Positions 10,451 through 19,985 are shown, counted from the first letter of the stretch. The stretch is 35,809 bases of DNA from Acetobacteraceae bacterium (GCA_003164455.1 PLTJ01000068.1:4141-39949); one strand, 5' to 3'. Numbers and translations: made by a program. The notes: a model not told the origin generated them from the letters alone.

Positions 10451-13400
10451 ATGGAAGACAGCAGGGACTCCCCGACCGAAGCGGAGCCAAGTGATCGGGA
10501 GGAAGTGAAGACAGCTTCCCAGGGAGCGCCGCAGGCTCCAGGCTCCGTGTCCTTGTCGGCCACCGTTCTGCCCGCGATCAACGTGGCGCTCTGGGCCAAC
10601 CATGTTCCAGTGCTCTCCGAACTCAGCCTCGGAAACGACACCGCCGACCGCCTGGATGACGTGGAGATCGAGGTCGAGAGCATCCCGCCAGCGGTGCGGA
10701 GCCGAAGCTGGCGCCTCGCTCAGGTGAGCAGCGGCCAGATGTGCGTCCTCAAGGACCTCGACATCAAGCTTGATGGCCCCTGGCTTGCCAGCCTCACCGA
10801 GAGCGTCCGCGGCACCGTGATCTTCAGGGCCAAGTGCGGCGAGAGGCTGCTGGTCGAGGTCGAGCGGGAGGTCCGGTTCCTTGCCCATAACGAGTGGGGC
10901 GGATCCGCGGCCATTCCCGATGTGCTCGCGGCGTTCGTTGAGCCCAACGACCCTGCCGTGCCAGTGGTGCTACGCAAGGCATCCGACCTGCTGCGTGCCC
11001 AGAGCAAGCCGGACAGCCTGGAAGGCTATCAAGCGACATCGAAGCAGCGGCTGTGGGAACAGGCGGCAGCGATCTGGAGCGCGGTTTGCTCGCTCGACAT
11101 CCGTTACGTGAACCCGCCGCCATCCTTCGAGCGGGAAGGCCAGCGGATCAGGCCGCCGAGTCAGGTGCTGCATGAGCGGCTCGCGACCTGCCTCGATCTC
11201 GCCGTGCTGTTCGGCGCCTGCCTGGAGCACGTCGGCCTCCGCCCGCTGATCGTGCTCACCAAGGGCCACGCCTTCGCTGGCGTCTGGCTTTCGCGCCACG
11301 ACTTCGGGGCGTCCGTCGCGAGCGATGCGCCGAGCCTCCGCACCCGCCTCGCGCTGCACGATCTGCTGGTTTTCGAGACCACGCTGTGCTGTCAGTCCCC
11401 AGCCCCGGGGTTCAAGAGGGCCTGCGCCGCGGGCACCGAACGCGTTGCGGCGGAGTTCGACGGGGAGTTTGAGGGCATTGTCGATGTGATGCGTGCCCGC
11501 CAGCGGCGGATCTTGCCGATGGGGTCGGCCAGCGGCACCTACGCCCGCATCTCAATTCCCGGCGTCGCGGGCGATCTCCCGGAAGCGGGGCCGCCACAAA
11601 TCGAGGAGGCTCCTCCGCTTCGCGATGACGAGGACGAGCCCGATGCCGAAGCGGCCCCTGCCAGCGCCGCGGACCGCCTCGCCCGATGGCAGAAGCGCCT
11701 GCTTGACCTGTCGGGGCGCAACCGCCTCCTGAACCTGCGGGTGGGGGGCAAGCAGGCCCTCGCGATAGACTGCCACGATCCGGCCAAGCTCGAGGACGCG
11801 CTGGCGGGGATGCGCGGCGTCCCGAAGGCAGCCCCGTTCCGCTTCCAGCCATGGCCGGACCTAATGTCCGGCGCTGACCCGCGAAGCGCCGTGCTCCACC
11901 GCGATCGGATGAACGAAGCTGCGGACCGTGCCTTTGCCCGCGATGCCCAGGAAAAGCGCGAGCTCCTTGTCGCGCTGGACGAGGAGAAGCTCCAGGGGGC
12001 GCTGACCGAGCTCTACCGGACGGCGCGGGCCGCGGCGCAGGAGGGCGGAGCGAACACCCTCTTCTTGACGATCGGCGCTCTGCTCTGGAAGGCGAAGGGC
12101 AAGGACAAGCCCTACCGGGCGCCGCTTGTCCTGGTGCCGGCCATCCTGGAGCGCCCGAGCGTCCGCTCAGGCTTCCGCCTCCGCGCCCACGATGACGAGA
12201 CGCGCGTGAACTCCACGCTGCTGGAGATGCTCAAGGAGGAGTACGGGATCCGCCTGCCCGACATGGAAGCCGCCCTGCCCGAGGATGGTTCCGGCCTCGA
12301 CGTGAACGCGATTCTCGACGCGTTCCGGAGGCAGGTGCGGGAAATCCCCGGCTGGGAGGTGACCGAGGACATCGCGATCACCAACCTGTCCTTCACCAAG
12401 TACCTGATGTGGAAGGACCTGACCGATCGCGCGGACGAGCTGCGGGCGAACGAAGTTGCCCGCCGCCTGATGGACGGGGCGCAGGAAACGGATGCAGTGG
12501 AGCCGTCGTCCAGCCATGGTGGCGCCCATGAGGACTACGTCGGGGCCACCCTTGACGAAGATCCCATGCTTGCCACCCTTGCCTGCCCGATGGAGGCCGA
12601 TTCCTCGCAGCTGCGCGCCGTGGCGGCGGCCGCGCACGGCGAGAGCTATGTTCTGATCGGGCCGCCCGGCACGGGCAAGAGCCAGACGATCGCCAATATC
12701 ATCTCGAACACGCTCGCGCAGGGGCGCAGCGTGCTGTTCGTCGCCGAGAAGCGCGCCGCGCTGGAGGTTGTGCAGCGTCGTCTCCGCATGGCCGGGTTGG
12801 GCGATTTCTGCCTCGACCTTTTCTCGGTCAAGGCATCGAAGATGGCCGTGCTGGAGCAGCTCAACCACGCCCAGGAGGCCAGGGAGACCATCGATCCTGG
12901 CGAGTGGGCCACCGCCCATCAGGAGGGCGCGGATCTCCGCGCCGAACTCAATGGGTATGTCCGCGAACTCCATCGTCGAGGGCGGAACGGCTGGACGGCA
13001 TACCGGGCGATCGGCTGCATCCTCCGGGCCGAGACAGGCGGCGTGCCGGATGTCTCGCTTTCCTGGCCGGATGCCGACACCCACGATGCGGCCGCATACC
13101 AGAAACTGGTCGAAGCGGTCGAGGACGCGGCCGCCGTCTTCTCGCGCCTGAGCGACATCGCGGCATGCACGGCCCTCGTCGGGATCGATCGGCCCGAATG
13201 GTCGCCAAGCTGGCAAGCCGCGATCGTGGAGGCAGCGCGAGCCTCGGCCATGGCCCTCGGACACCTGCAGAAGGCGGCGGCGCCGGCGGTCCGCGCGCTG
13301 TCTCTCCCGGCGGAACTGCCGCTCACCCTCCAGGCGTTCCGCGCCATTGACGCCCTTGCGGGCATGCTCCTCGATCCGGCATCCCAGGAAGCGGCCTGGG

Positions 13401-16400
13401 CGCTGGCAAGCGGGTCCCAGGACACCCTGGACGCACTGCGGTCTGCCGCAGAGGTCGCGCGGGCTCACGCCGATCTGGCGAGCCGCCTGTCGACCCAATG
13501 GACCCCGGATGTGAAGGGCCTCCCCTTAACGTCCCTCCTGGCCGACTGGCGGGAGGCGGCCACACGTTGGTGGCCCGCGCGCCGATCCCGGCAAAAGGCG
13601 ATCCTGGAGCGCCTCCGCGCCGCCGCTGCGGATGTGCCCGAGGATCCGGTCCCCGACCTCCAGAAGCTTATCGCCATGGCAGCCAAGGAAGCAGAGCTAG
13701 GCGCCCTGGCGGAGCATCTCGCACCGACGCTCGGGCGGCGCTGGCGGGGCCTCCAGACAGATTTTTCACGCCTCGACGAAGCAGGCCAGAAGGCTACTGG
13801 CATCAGGGCCGCCGCGGCCGCCTGCGCGCCCGATCCCACAACGCTGCTCGCGCTCCGGGGGCACATCCAGCGGCTGCTCGGCGATGGCGCGGACCTCCTG
13901 GCCAATGCGGGTGCGGTGGGTGCCCCGCTCCAGCATTTCCGGGCCGCCTACGCCGAGGCGATGGCCAGCCTCGCCGCGCTGGCCCCGCTGTGCTGCGGGG
14001 AGCCCCAGTCCGCGGTGGAGGAATCGCGGGAGGACTGGGCGACCGCGCTCGCGGAGCACCTCGGTGGCTGGGTTAGGAACGCAAGGCTCCTGCGGGATTG
14101 GTGCGGATGGCGCGGGGTCACGCAGCGGGCCGAGTCCATCGGTCTCGCCCCCCTTCTCAGGGCCATGGAGAGCGGCAGCGTCGCCGTTGCCGACACGCCG
14201 CGGGTGTTCGAGGCGAACTACGCGCGCTGGTGGATCAGCGTGGCTGTGGACGACCTGCCACGCCTGCGCGCCTTCGTGGCGGCCGCGCACGAGCAGCGGA
14301 TCGAGCGCTTCCGCGCCCTGGACAAAAAGCTTCTCGACCTGTCGGCGCGGTTCGCCCGAGCGGGGGTGATCGCAGGCGTCCCTGGCGCCGCCGAGAGATC
14401 AGCAAGCTCCGAGTTCGCGGTGCTGACGCACGAGTTGGCCAAGCGCCAGCGGCACCTGCCAGTGCGGCAGCTTCTCAACCGGATGCCGCATGCTCTCCGG
14501 CGACTCACCCCATGCCTGATGATGAGTCCGCTTTCCGTCGCCCAGTATCTCCCGGCCAACGCGGCGCCGTTCGACCTCGTGATCTTCGACGAGGCGTCCC
14601 AGATTCCCACGTGGGACGCAATCGGCGCGATTGGGCGTGGCCGCCAGGTCATCGTGGCCGGAGACCCGAAGCAGCTCCCGCCGACGCGCTTCTTCGAGCG
14701 CGTCATTCCGGAGTCCGGGGAAAACAGCGAAGGCGAAACGGTGGAGGTCGACACCGAGGATCTCGAATCCATCCTGGACGAGTGCCGCGGGGCGGGCATC
14801 CGCAACATCGAGCTCACGTGGCACTACCGGAGCCGCTACGAGGCGCTGATTGCATTCTCGAACTACCAGTACTACGGCGGGCGGCTGGTCACCTTCCCGT
14901 CCCCCGTGGTCAAGGACACCGCGGTGTCCTATCGGCATGTCGCCGACGGTGTCTACGCGCGGGCGGGCGCCCGGACCAACCAGGCCGAGGCCCAGGCGGT
15001 CGTGGCAGAGGTCGTGGGCCATCTCCGCGCCATCGCGGATGGCGGCCCCGAAAAGTCGATCGGCATTGTCTCATTCAACGCCGAGCAGCAAGCGCTGATC
15101 GAGAACCTGCTCGACCAGGCCCGCCGCGACGACCCATCCATCGAGCGGTTCTTCTCCGAAGACCTCGCCGAACCCGTCCTGGTGAAGAACCTTGAAGGCG
15201 TGCAGGGCGAGGAGCGAGACGTGATCATCTTCTCGCTCACCTATGGACCGGACGTCACTGGGCGCGTGTCCATGAACTTCGGCCCCATGAACCAGTCCGG
15301 CGGCGAGCGCCGTCTGAACGTCGCGGTCACCCGGGCGCGAGAAGCGATGATCGTGTTCGGCAGCCTGCGGGCGGACCACATCGACCTGAACCGGACCTCC
15401 ACCTCCGCGGTGGGGGTTGCCCACCTCAAGCAATTCCTCGCCTATGCAGAGCACGGAGCAAGAGCGTTCGCCACGGCCGCCACCGGACCGCTCGGCGATT
15501 TCGAAAGCCCATTCGAGGCGGCCGTGGCCGAACGGCTCCGGAACCTGGGCTGGGTGGTGCACCCACAAATCGGAGTGTCTGGGTTCCGCGTTGATCTCGG
15601 CGTGGTGAATGTCGACGCGCCAGGGGCCTACCTCGCCGGCGTCGAGTGCGACGGCGCGACCTACCACCGCGCCGCCTCGGCCCGGGACCGGGACAGGCTG
15701 CGTCAGGCCGTGCTGGAGAACCTCGGCTGGCGGATCCTGCGCGTGTGGTCAACCGACTGGTGGACGAACGCCCGCAGGGAAGCCGATCGACTGCACGCGG
15801 TGCTCAATGAGATGCTCCACGCGGCCAGAGAGGCCCGGTCCGCCGTGCAAGAGGCGAGCACTGCCGCTGCTGGACATGAAGTCGCGCCGCAAAACGCCGC
15901 GGTGGCGGAATCCGCTGAAGAATTCGCGGCGTCCGGGGACACCGCGCCTGCCAGCGCGGCGCCGCCCGACCTCACCGCTGGGCTCGATCCCGAGCGCTTC
16001 TACGATATTGATTACGTTCCGCGCCTGACCACCCTGGTCGAGGTTATCCTGCGCGCCGAGGCTCCGATGCGCGACGAGCAGCTTGCCCAGCGTGTCGCCC
16101 GCGCACACGGTTTCCAACGCACGGGTCGACGCATCAGGGACGCCGTGTTTGCCCTTGTCCCCCGCGGCTGCGCAATCACCAAGGAGTCCGAAGCTGCATT
16201 CATCTGGCCGCCGAGCATTGCGCCCTCGTCTTGGTCGGTCTTCCGCGATCCGGGGCGGGGAGAGCAGCGTGACCCCGCGGACGTGCCCATCGAGGAACTG
16301 GCTGCGCTCGCGCGCCGTGTCCTCCATGGCGCCGCGGATGAGGAGGCGGCTCTTATCCTTATGCGCGACGCCTGTGGCTTGGCAAAGCTGCGCGACGCCA

Positions 16401-16453
16401 CTAGGGAGCGCTGCGAGGCGGCAATTCGGAAGGTAAGCGGCACTCTGATCTAG
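10451..16453 (+). CDS. DUF4011 / SF1 (COG1112-type) helicase / Vsr-like endonuclease / DUF3320 protein, Hhe-type anti-phage defence candidate
   Basis: 2000-aa ORF: DUF4011-like RLARWQKRLLDLSGRNRLLNLR; Walker A GPPGTGKS (12659-12682); Walker B LVIFDEASQIP and GDPKQLPP; SF1 C-terminal EGVQGEERDVIIFSLTYG and NVAVTRAREAMIVFGS; Vsr/MTES-like GVECDGATYHRAASARDRDRLRQAVLENLGWRILRVWSTDWW; DUF3320-like C-terminus. Confidence 0.88.
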   Translation: MEDSRDSPTEAEPSDREEVKTASQGAPQAPGSVSLSATVLPAINVALWANHVPVLSELSLGNDTADRLDDVEIEVESIPPAVRSRSWRLAQVSSGQMCVLKDLDIKLDGPWLASLTESVRGTVIFRAKCGERLLVEVEREVRFLAHNEWGGSAAIPDVLAAFVEPNDPAVPVVLRKASDLLRAQSKPDSLEGYQATSKQRLWEQAAAIWSAVCSLDIRYVNPPPSFEREGQRIRPPSQVLHERLATCLDLAVLFGACLEHVGLRPLIVLTKGHAFAGVWLSRHDFGASVASDAPSLRTRLALHDLLVFETTLCCQSPAPGFKRACAAGTERVAAEFDGEFEGIVDVMRARQRRILPMGSASGTYARISIPGVAGDLPEAGPPQIEEAPPLRDDEDEPDAEAAPASAADRLARWQKRLLDLSGRNRLLNLRVGGKQALAIDCHDPAKLEDALAGMRGVPKAAPFRFQPWPDLMSGADPRSAVLHRDRMNEAADRAFARDAQEKRELLVALDEEKLQGALTELYRTARAAAQEGGANTLFLTIGALLWKAKGKDKPYRAPLVLVPAILERPSVRSGFRLRAHDDETRVNSTLLEMLKEEYGIRLPDMEAALPEDGSGLDVNAILDAFRRQVREIPGWEVTEDIAITNLSFTKYLMWKDLTDRADELRANEVARRLMDGAQETDAVEPSSSHGGAHEDYVGATLDEDPMLATLACPMEADSSQLRAVAAAAHGESYVLIGPPGTGKSQTIANIISNTLAQGRSVLFVAEKRAALEVVQRRLRMAGLGDFCLDLFSVKASKMAVLEQLNHAQEARETIDPGEWATAHQEGADLRAELNGYVRELHRRGRNGWTAYRAIGCILRAETGGVPDVSLSWPDADTHDAAAYQKLVEAVEDAAAVFSRLSDIAACTALVGIDRPEWSPSWQAAIVEAARASAMALGHLQKAAAPAVRALSLPAELPLTLQAFRAIDALAGMLLDPASQEAAWALASGSQDTLDALRSAAEVARAHADLASRLSTQWTPDVKGLPLTSLLADWREAATRWWPARRSRQKAILERLRAAAADVPEDPVPDLQKLIAMAAKEAELGALAEHLAPTLGRRWRGLQTDFSRLDEAGQKATGIRAAAAACAPDPTTLLALRGHIQRLLGDGADLLANAGAVGAPLQHFRAAYAEAMASLAALAPLCCGEPQSAVEESREDWATALAEHLGGWVRNARLLRDWCGWRGVTQRAESIGLAPLLRAMESGSVAVADTPRVFEANYARWWISVAVDDLPRLRAFVAAAHEQRIERFRALDKKLLDLSARFARAGVIAGVPGAAERSASSEFAVLTHELAKRQRHLPVRQLLNRMPHALRRLTPCLMMSPLSVAQYLPANAAPFDLVIFDEASQIPTWDAIGAIGRGRQVIVAGDPKQLPPTRFFERVIPESGENSEGETVEVDTEDLESILDECRGAGIRNIELTWHYRSRYEALIAFSNYQYYGGRLVTFPSPVVKDTAVSYRHVADGVYARAGARTNQAEAQAVVAEVVGHLRAIADGGPEKSIGIVSFNAEQQALIENLLDQARRDDPSIERFFSEDLAEPVLVKNLEGVQGEERDVIIFSLTYGPDVTGRVSMNFGPMNQSGGERRLNVAVTRAREAMIVFGSLRADHIDLNRTSTSAVGVAHLKQFLAYAEHGARAFATAATGPLGDFESPFEAAVAERLRNLGWVVHPQIGVSGFRVDLGVVNVDAPGAYLAGVECDGATYHRAASARDRDRLRQAVLENLGWRILRVWSTDWWTNARREADRLHAVLNEMLHAAREARSAVQEASTAAAGHEVAPQNAAVAESAEEFAASGDTAPASAAPPDLTAGLDPERFYDIDYVPRLTTLVEVILRAEAPMRDEQLAQRVARAHGFQRTGRRIRDAVFALVPRGCAITKESEAAFIWPPSIAPSSWSVFRDPGRGEQRDPADVPIEELAALARRVLHGAADEEAALILMRDACGLAKLRDATRERCEAAIRKVSGTLI

Positions 16454-16548
16454 CGGGACCAGGCACCAGAACCGCAGAGTGAGGCGCTTGAGGTACGCCA
16501 ACCACGCCGCCGTCCAGCGCTACGCGCAGAAGGCGGCGCTGCTGGGCA

Positions 16549-16660
16549 ATGCGCGGAAACGTGGGGGGCTGTGTCATGCTGATCGTCCTATGCCTGTTCT
16601 TCCCGCCGGCCATCCCGTTCGTCATCCTCTACTATCTGTTCCGCGGCAGAGGGCAGCGGC
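16549..16660 (+). repeat. Diverged direct repeat, copy 1 (5' leader and TM-encoding segment)
   Basis: ATGCGCGGAAACGTGGGG...ATGCTGATCGTCCTATGC...CCCGCCGGCCATCCC...GGGCAGCGGC closely matches 17254-17369. Confidence 0.85.
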
Positions 16661-17226
16661 ACCTGTTTTTCGTTGCACTGCTTGTTTTGACCGGATGCGC
16701 CACCGCTGCGCAGCGCCAGCCACAGCAAGCCGGTGCAGCGATAGGAGAGACGCCAGCGCAGTTTAGAGCTTGCCTGACGGCGGTCATCACCAAGCCTGAG
16801 TACGCTTCGCTGCTTCCGCACACCCCTGATCTCACAACGGGTCTATCCACGGCGCAGTTGACCGATGAGACCTTTATTTCTCCGGAAGGCGCTAGACTCC
16901 TTATCGCCAGACATCGTGAAGTGAGTTCCTGCCAAACATACTGTTTGAATGCACTCTTGCCCGTGAGACCGGATATGGTCCCGATCTTGGCCGACGAGTA
17001 CACCAAAGAGACCGCCCTTTCGGTGCAGTTGGTCGAGCGGAAGATCACCTGGGGGGAAGGCGCGCGGCAGGGTCAGGCGGTAATGAGTGACTTAGCCAAG
17101 CTCATCGTCGCTGCTGACCGGCAGTGGTTTGTGCAGCGCCAGGCCGCGGGTGCCGCATTGATGCGGTGGTCGGCACAAGAGCAGTTAGCCCAGCAGCGGA
17201 TGATCGACGCGATGAGCCACCCGTGA
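16576..17226 (+). CDS. Hypothetical membrane/lipoprotein-like protein
   Basis: Hydrophobic N-terminus MLIVLCLFFPPAIPFVILYYLF, then LLVLTGCATAAQ lipobox-like segment. Annotated ORF starts at 16549; ATG at 16576 preferred because the paralogous gene starts at the same point. Confidence 0.65.
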   Translation: MLIVLCLFFPPAIPFVILYYLFRGRGQRHLFFVALLVLTGCATAAQRQPQQAGAAIGETPAQFRACLTAVITKPEYASLLPHTPDLTTGLSTAQLTDETFISPEGARLLIARHREVSSCQTYCLNALLPVRPDMVPILADEYTKETALSVQLVERKITWGEGARQGQAVMSDLAKLIVAADRQWFVQRQAAGAALMRWSAQEQLAQQRMIDAMSHP

Positions 17227-17253
17227 TGACCAATTGCGCGGTATTCGGCTCGA

Positions 17254-17369
17254 ATGCGCGGAAACGTGGGGAGGAGACTGTGCCATGCTGATCGTTCTTT
17301 GCATCGTCTTCCCGCCGGCCATCCCCTTCGTCATCCTCTACTACCTGTTCCACGGCGGCGGGCAGCGGC
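17254..17369 (+). repeat. Diverged direct repeat, copy 2
   Basis: See copy 1; differs by a few substitutions and a net 4-nt insertion before the second ATG. Confidence 0.85.
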
Positions 17370-18979
17370 GCCGGCTGATCCAGCTCCAGGCGCGGACCAC
17401 CGTGGCCGCGGAGCGGCTGGCGGGCATCGAGCCCCCACCTGCGATGCCGTGGTGGCGGTGGGTTATGGTTGGGATGATCGTCATTGCATCCGTGATCGGA
17501 GTTATTGTTTCGCGAGTGCATCACGGAGAGGATACCACTGCACCAGCGCAGGCAGATCAGGCTAAGAACACCGTACAACCTCACCCTGCCGCAGCAGCCC
17601 CAGAGCGATTTGTGACCGCTGATGATTTCCCGACGGTCGAGCAGGTTCCGGTGACGGCAACCGTCGGCTCCGGCCGTGCGATCGGCCCGAGCTTCGACTG
17701 CAATACCGAGCAGACGCCGGAGGCGCAGTTCATCTGCGCCAGCCCCGACCTGTCCCGAACCGAGCTGGAATTCGTGCAGGCATACTACGCGTTGCGGCAG
17801 CAGGTGGGGCCGGCCGGCTGGCAAGTCCTGAAACGGGAAAATCTTGATTCACAGCACCGAACCGAGGTGCAGTGCGGAATCGCCCCGTCAGGCGCACTCC
17901 CACCCGATGCCGTGGCGCTCGCCGCGTGCCTGCGGCAGGGCTACGTGGCGCAGCGGTCCCTCTGGCTGGCGCGTCTGAGTGGTGCTGCGCGGGAGGAAGC
18001 CAGCCGTCCCGTCGAACAGCACGTGGCATTGCAGCGCGATCTCCAGGCGTTGGGCTTCCTCCCACCGACAGCGACCATAGACGGCGTGTATGGGGCGGCG
18101 ACCCGGACCGCCATCTCGGCATGGCAGCGCGCGAACAACCAGCCCGATACCGGCTTCATCAGCAACACCGACGCGGGTCTGTTGACGAATACGGACCGTT
18201 CGACGGCATCTGTTGCCGCACCCACGCCATCGGCAACTCAGCCGTCAGCCGCCTTCCAGCAGGGACTTGCGGACCGGCAGGGTTGGGAGGATTGGTTCGG
18301 CAGTCAGACGGGAGACTATCTTGCCGGCGCCGAGTATTGGGCGTCGCAACGAAGCGAACGTCATCCAGGCCCGTGCGTGAGGACAGACGGCAACACTGCT
18401 TGGGTGGCAGGTTGCCGCGAGGCGCACGGTCGCCTCGCTCCGACCGATGCCCGTCGTCTCAGCGAGCCTGAATACCGGTCAGGATGGAACGCCTTCGAAG
18501 AGCCGGTCGCGGTTCCTCAGGCTCCTCCGCTGCCACCACGCGGCGCCCCGGCTGCGGCGATTGCCTTGCCCCTGGCCGGACTTCCCGCTCACGGGGAGAA
18601 CCTACGCATGGTTGCCGCCCGGTTCGGCCGGCTCGGTTTGTTCGGGTGGGGCGGTGGGGCGCTCGTTTGCCCAACTGTCGACGCTGGACGCCTCGCCCTG
18701 GACCTGATGACGGAGGACTACCGACAACATCTCATCTATCGGGCTCTGGGCAAGGTTGCCACCGAGATGCATGGCCCCGCCCCCACGGCCCACTTCGATC
18801 CGGCCAGCCTGGGCTGTGTGATTGTGCCTCCAGGCACCCCGCTTGAGCACAACACGGCTCTGCCATTCTTCCATGTAAGCGGCCAGTTGCCCGACGGGCA
18901 GGTTTTCAGTGGCCAAGCGGCAGTGGGGACGTTCGTGTTCGAGGCTCCCACCGCTGGCAACGCCCCACCAGGACGGTAG
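17285..18979 (+). CDS. Membrane-anchored protein with LprI/DUF1311-like and peptidoglycan-binding domains
   Basis: N-terminal TM MLIVLCIVFPPAIPFVILYYLF; SFDCNTEQTPEAQFICASPDLSRTELEFVQAYYALRQ (LprI/DUF1311-like); LQRDLQALGFLPPTATIDGVYGAATRTAISAWQRAN (PG_binding_1-like). Confidence 0.75.
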   Translation: MLIVLCIVFPPAIPFVILYYLFHGGGQRRRLIQLQARTTVAAERLAGIEPPPAMPWWRWVMVGMIVIASVIGVIVSRVHHGEDTTAPAQADQAKNTVQPHPAAAAPERFVTADDFPTVEQVPVTATVGSGRAIGPSFDCNTEQTPEAQFICASPDLSRTELEFVQAYYALRQQVGPAGWQVLKRENLDSQHRTEVQCGIAPSGALPPDAVALAACLRQGYVAQRSLWLARLSGAAREEASRPVEQHVALQRDLQALGFLPPTATIDGVYGAATRTAISAWQRANNQPDTGFISNTDAGLLTNTDRSTASVAAPTPSATQPSAAFQQGLADRQGWEDWFGSQTGDYLAGAEYWASQRSERHPGPCVRTDGNTAWVAGCREAHGRLAPTDARRLSEPEYRSGWNAFEEPVAVPQAPPLPPRGAPAAAIALPLAGLPAHGENLRMVAARFGRLGLFGWGGGALVCPTVDAGRLALDLMTEDYRQHLIYRALGKVATEMHGPAPTAHFDPASLGCVIVPPGTPLEHNTALPFFHVSGQLPDGQVFSGQAAVGTFVFEAPTAGNAPPGR

Positions 18980-19079
18980 AGGCGAGCTGTGTCCATGGCG
19001 CGGGGTAGCTCAGCCCCATGGCGCGGGCGCGTTATTGCGCTGAAATTCCGCGGATCGGCATTGTGTGCGCCGCTACAGC

Positions 19080-19343
19080 TTACACCACCTCGCACAACCG
19101 CGCCGTGCTGGCCTTCAACCGCGCGATCAGCGCCCGCAGCGCGCGAGCCTCGGCACTGCGGCCACCGTGAACCGTCCGGGCCGCGGCCAGCCGGGCCAAC
19201 CCCTCGGCGGTGCGCGGGCCGGTGCTGCAACCCCCATGAAGCCGGCATCGGCCGTTGGGCATAGGCCATCGGCGGCACGGCGTTCCTGCCCGCGTGCGGG
19301 CACCACAGCGGCCTTCCACGGGGTTTTGCGCCCGATCCGGCAT
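19080..19343 (-). CDS. HGGxSTG domain-containing small protein
   Basis: 87 aa; CGARTRAGTPCRRWPMPNGRCRLHGGCSTGPRTAEGLARLAAARTVHG. Confidence 0.8.
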   Translation of the reverse strand: MPDRAQNPVEGRCGARTRAGTPCRRWPMPNGRCRLHGGCSTGPRTAEGLARLAAARTVHGGRSAEARALRALIARLKASTARLCEVV

Positions 19344-19346
19344 GGC

Positions 19347-19985
19347 TTACCCCTCCCCCCTGCCAGGGACGCCAGTGCCGGCCGACACGGCGCCGACGAT
19401 GGCCTGCCCGCCGTCCTGCACCACTACCCGCTCGACCCGCACCACCTGCGGCCCCTTGCCGCGCTTGCGGGCGATGGCGTCGAGCATCTCGGTCATGCCA
19501 CGCGCGAGATTGGCGCCGTCCCTGCGCAGCTTGCTGGCGATGTCGAAAGGCTGATCCGGGATCATTGCCCGGCGGAAACACTCCATGGCGCCGAAGTGCA
19601 GCGCGGTAGCTTGCGCGGCCAACATGCCCTCGATCTCGTCCTTGGGCTTGAACGCCATGAGTGCGGCCATAACCGCGCGGCTGCGTTGATCCTGCCCGTC
19701 ATGCTCGCCACCGGGAACCCTTATCGTCCCCAACGTCTCGCGCAGGATGACGCTGTTGAACTCTGTCACCCAGGACCCGCCTATCTTGCGGAACGGGTTG
19801 GCGTCCACTTCGGCTTTCACCATCGGGGCACTTGGCCCTGGTTCGGCCGAGACGCGCAGCTTCAGCGCCTCAGCCGGCCGCGGCGGGGTCGTGGCGGGCA
19901 CAGGGGCACCAGGTGCGGCGACAGCACCGGCCGCGCGCGCGCGCCGCTGGGGGATGGAAGCGGCTGGATCGGTCAAGGCGTACAT
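19347..19985 (-). CDS. Hypothetical protein, mobile-element associated
   Basis: ORF annotated to 20117, but the ATG at 19985 (MYALTDPAASIPQ) has AGGAG just upstream (minus strand ACAGGAGATG). Ends 3 nt before the HGGxSTG gene. Confidence 0.65.
   Translation of the reverse strand: MYALTDPAASIPQRRARAAGAVAAPGAPVPATTPPRPAEALKLRVSAEPGPSAPMVKAEVDANPFRKIGGSWVTEFNSVILRETLGTIRVPGGEHDGQDQRSRAVMAALMAFKPKDEIEGMLAAQATALHFGAMECFRRAMIPDQPFDIASKLRRDGANLARGMTEMLDAIARKRGKGPQVVRVERVVVQDGGQAIVGAVSAGTGVPGRGEG

Noticed and set aside
12167-13498. 443-aa minus-strand ORF
   Set aside because: Antisense to the 2000-aa helicase protein; no recognisable motif.
18998-19016. tRNA D-arm-like motif GGGGTAGCTCAG
   Set aside because: No anticodon stem, T-loop (GTTCGAATC-like) or acceptor complement downstream; probably coincidence rather than a tRNA or tRNA-based att site.
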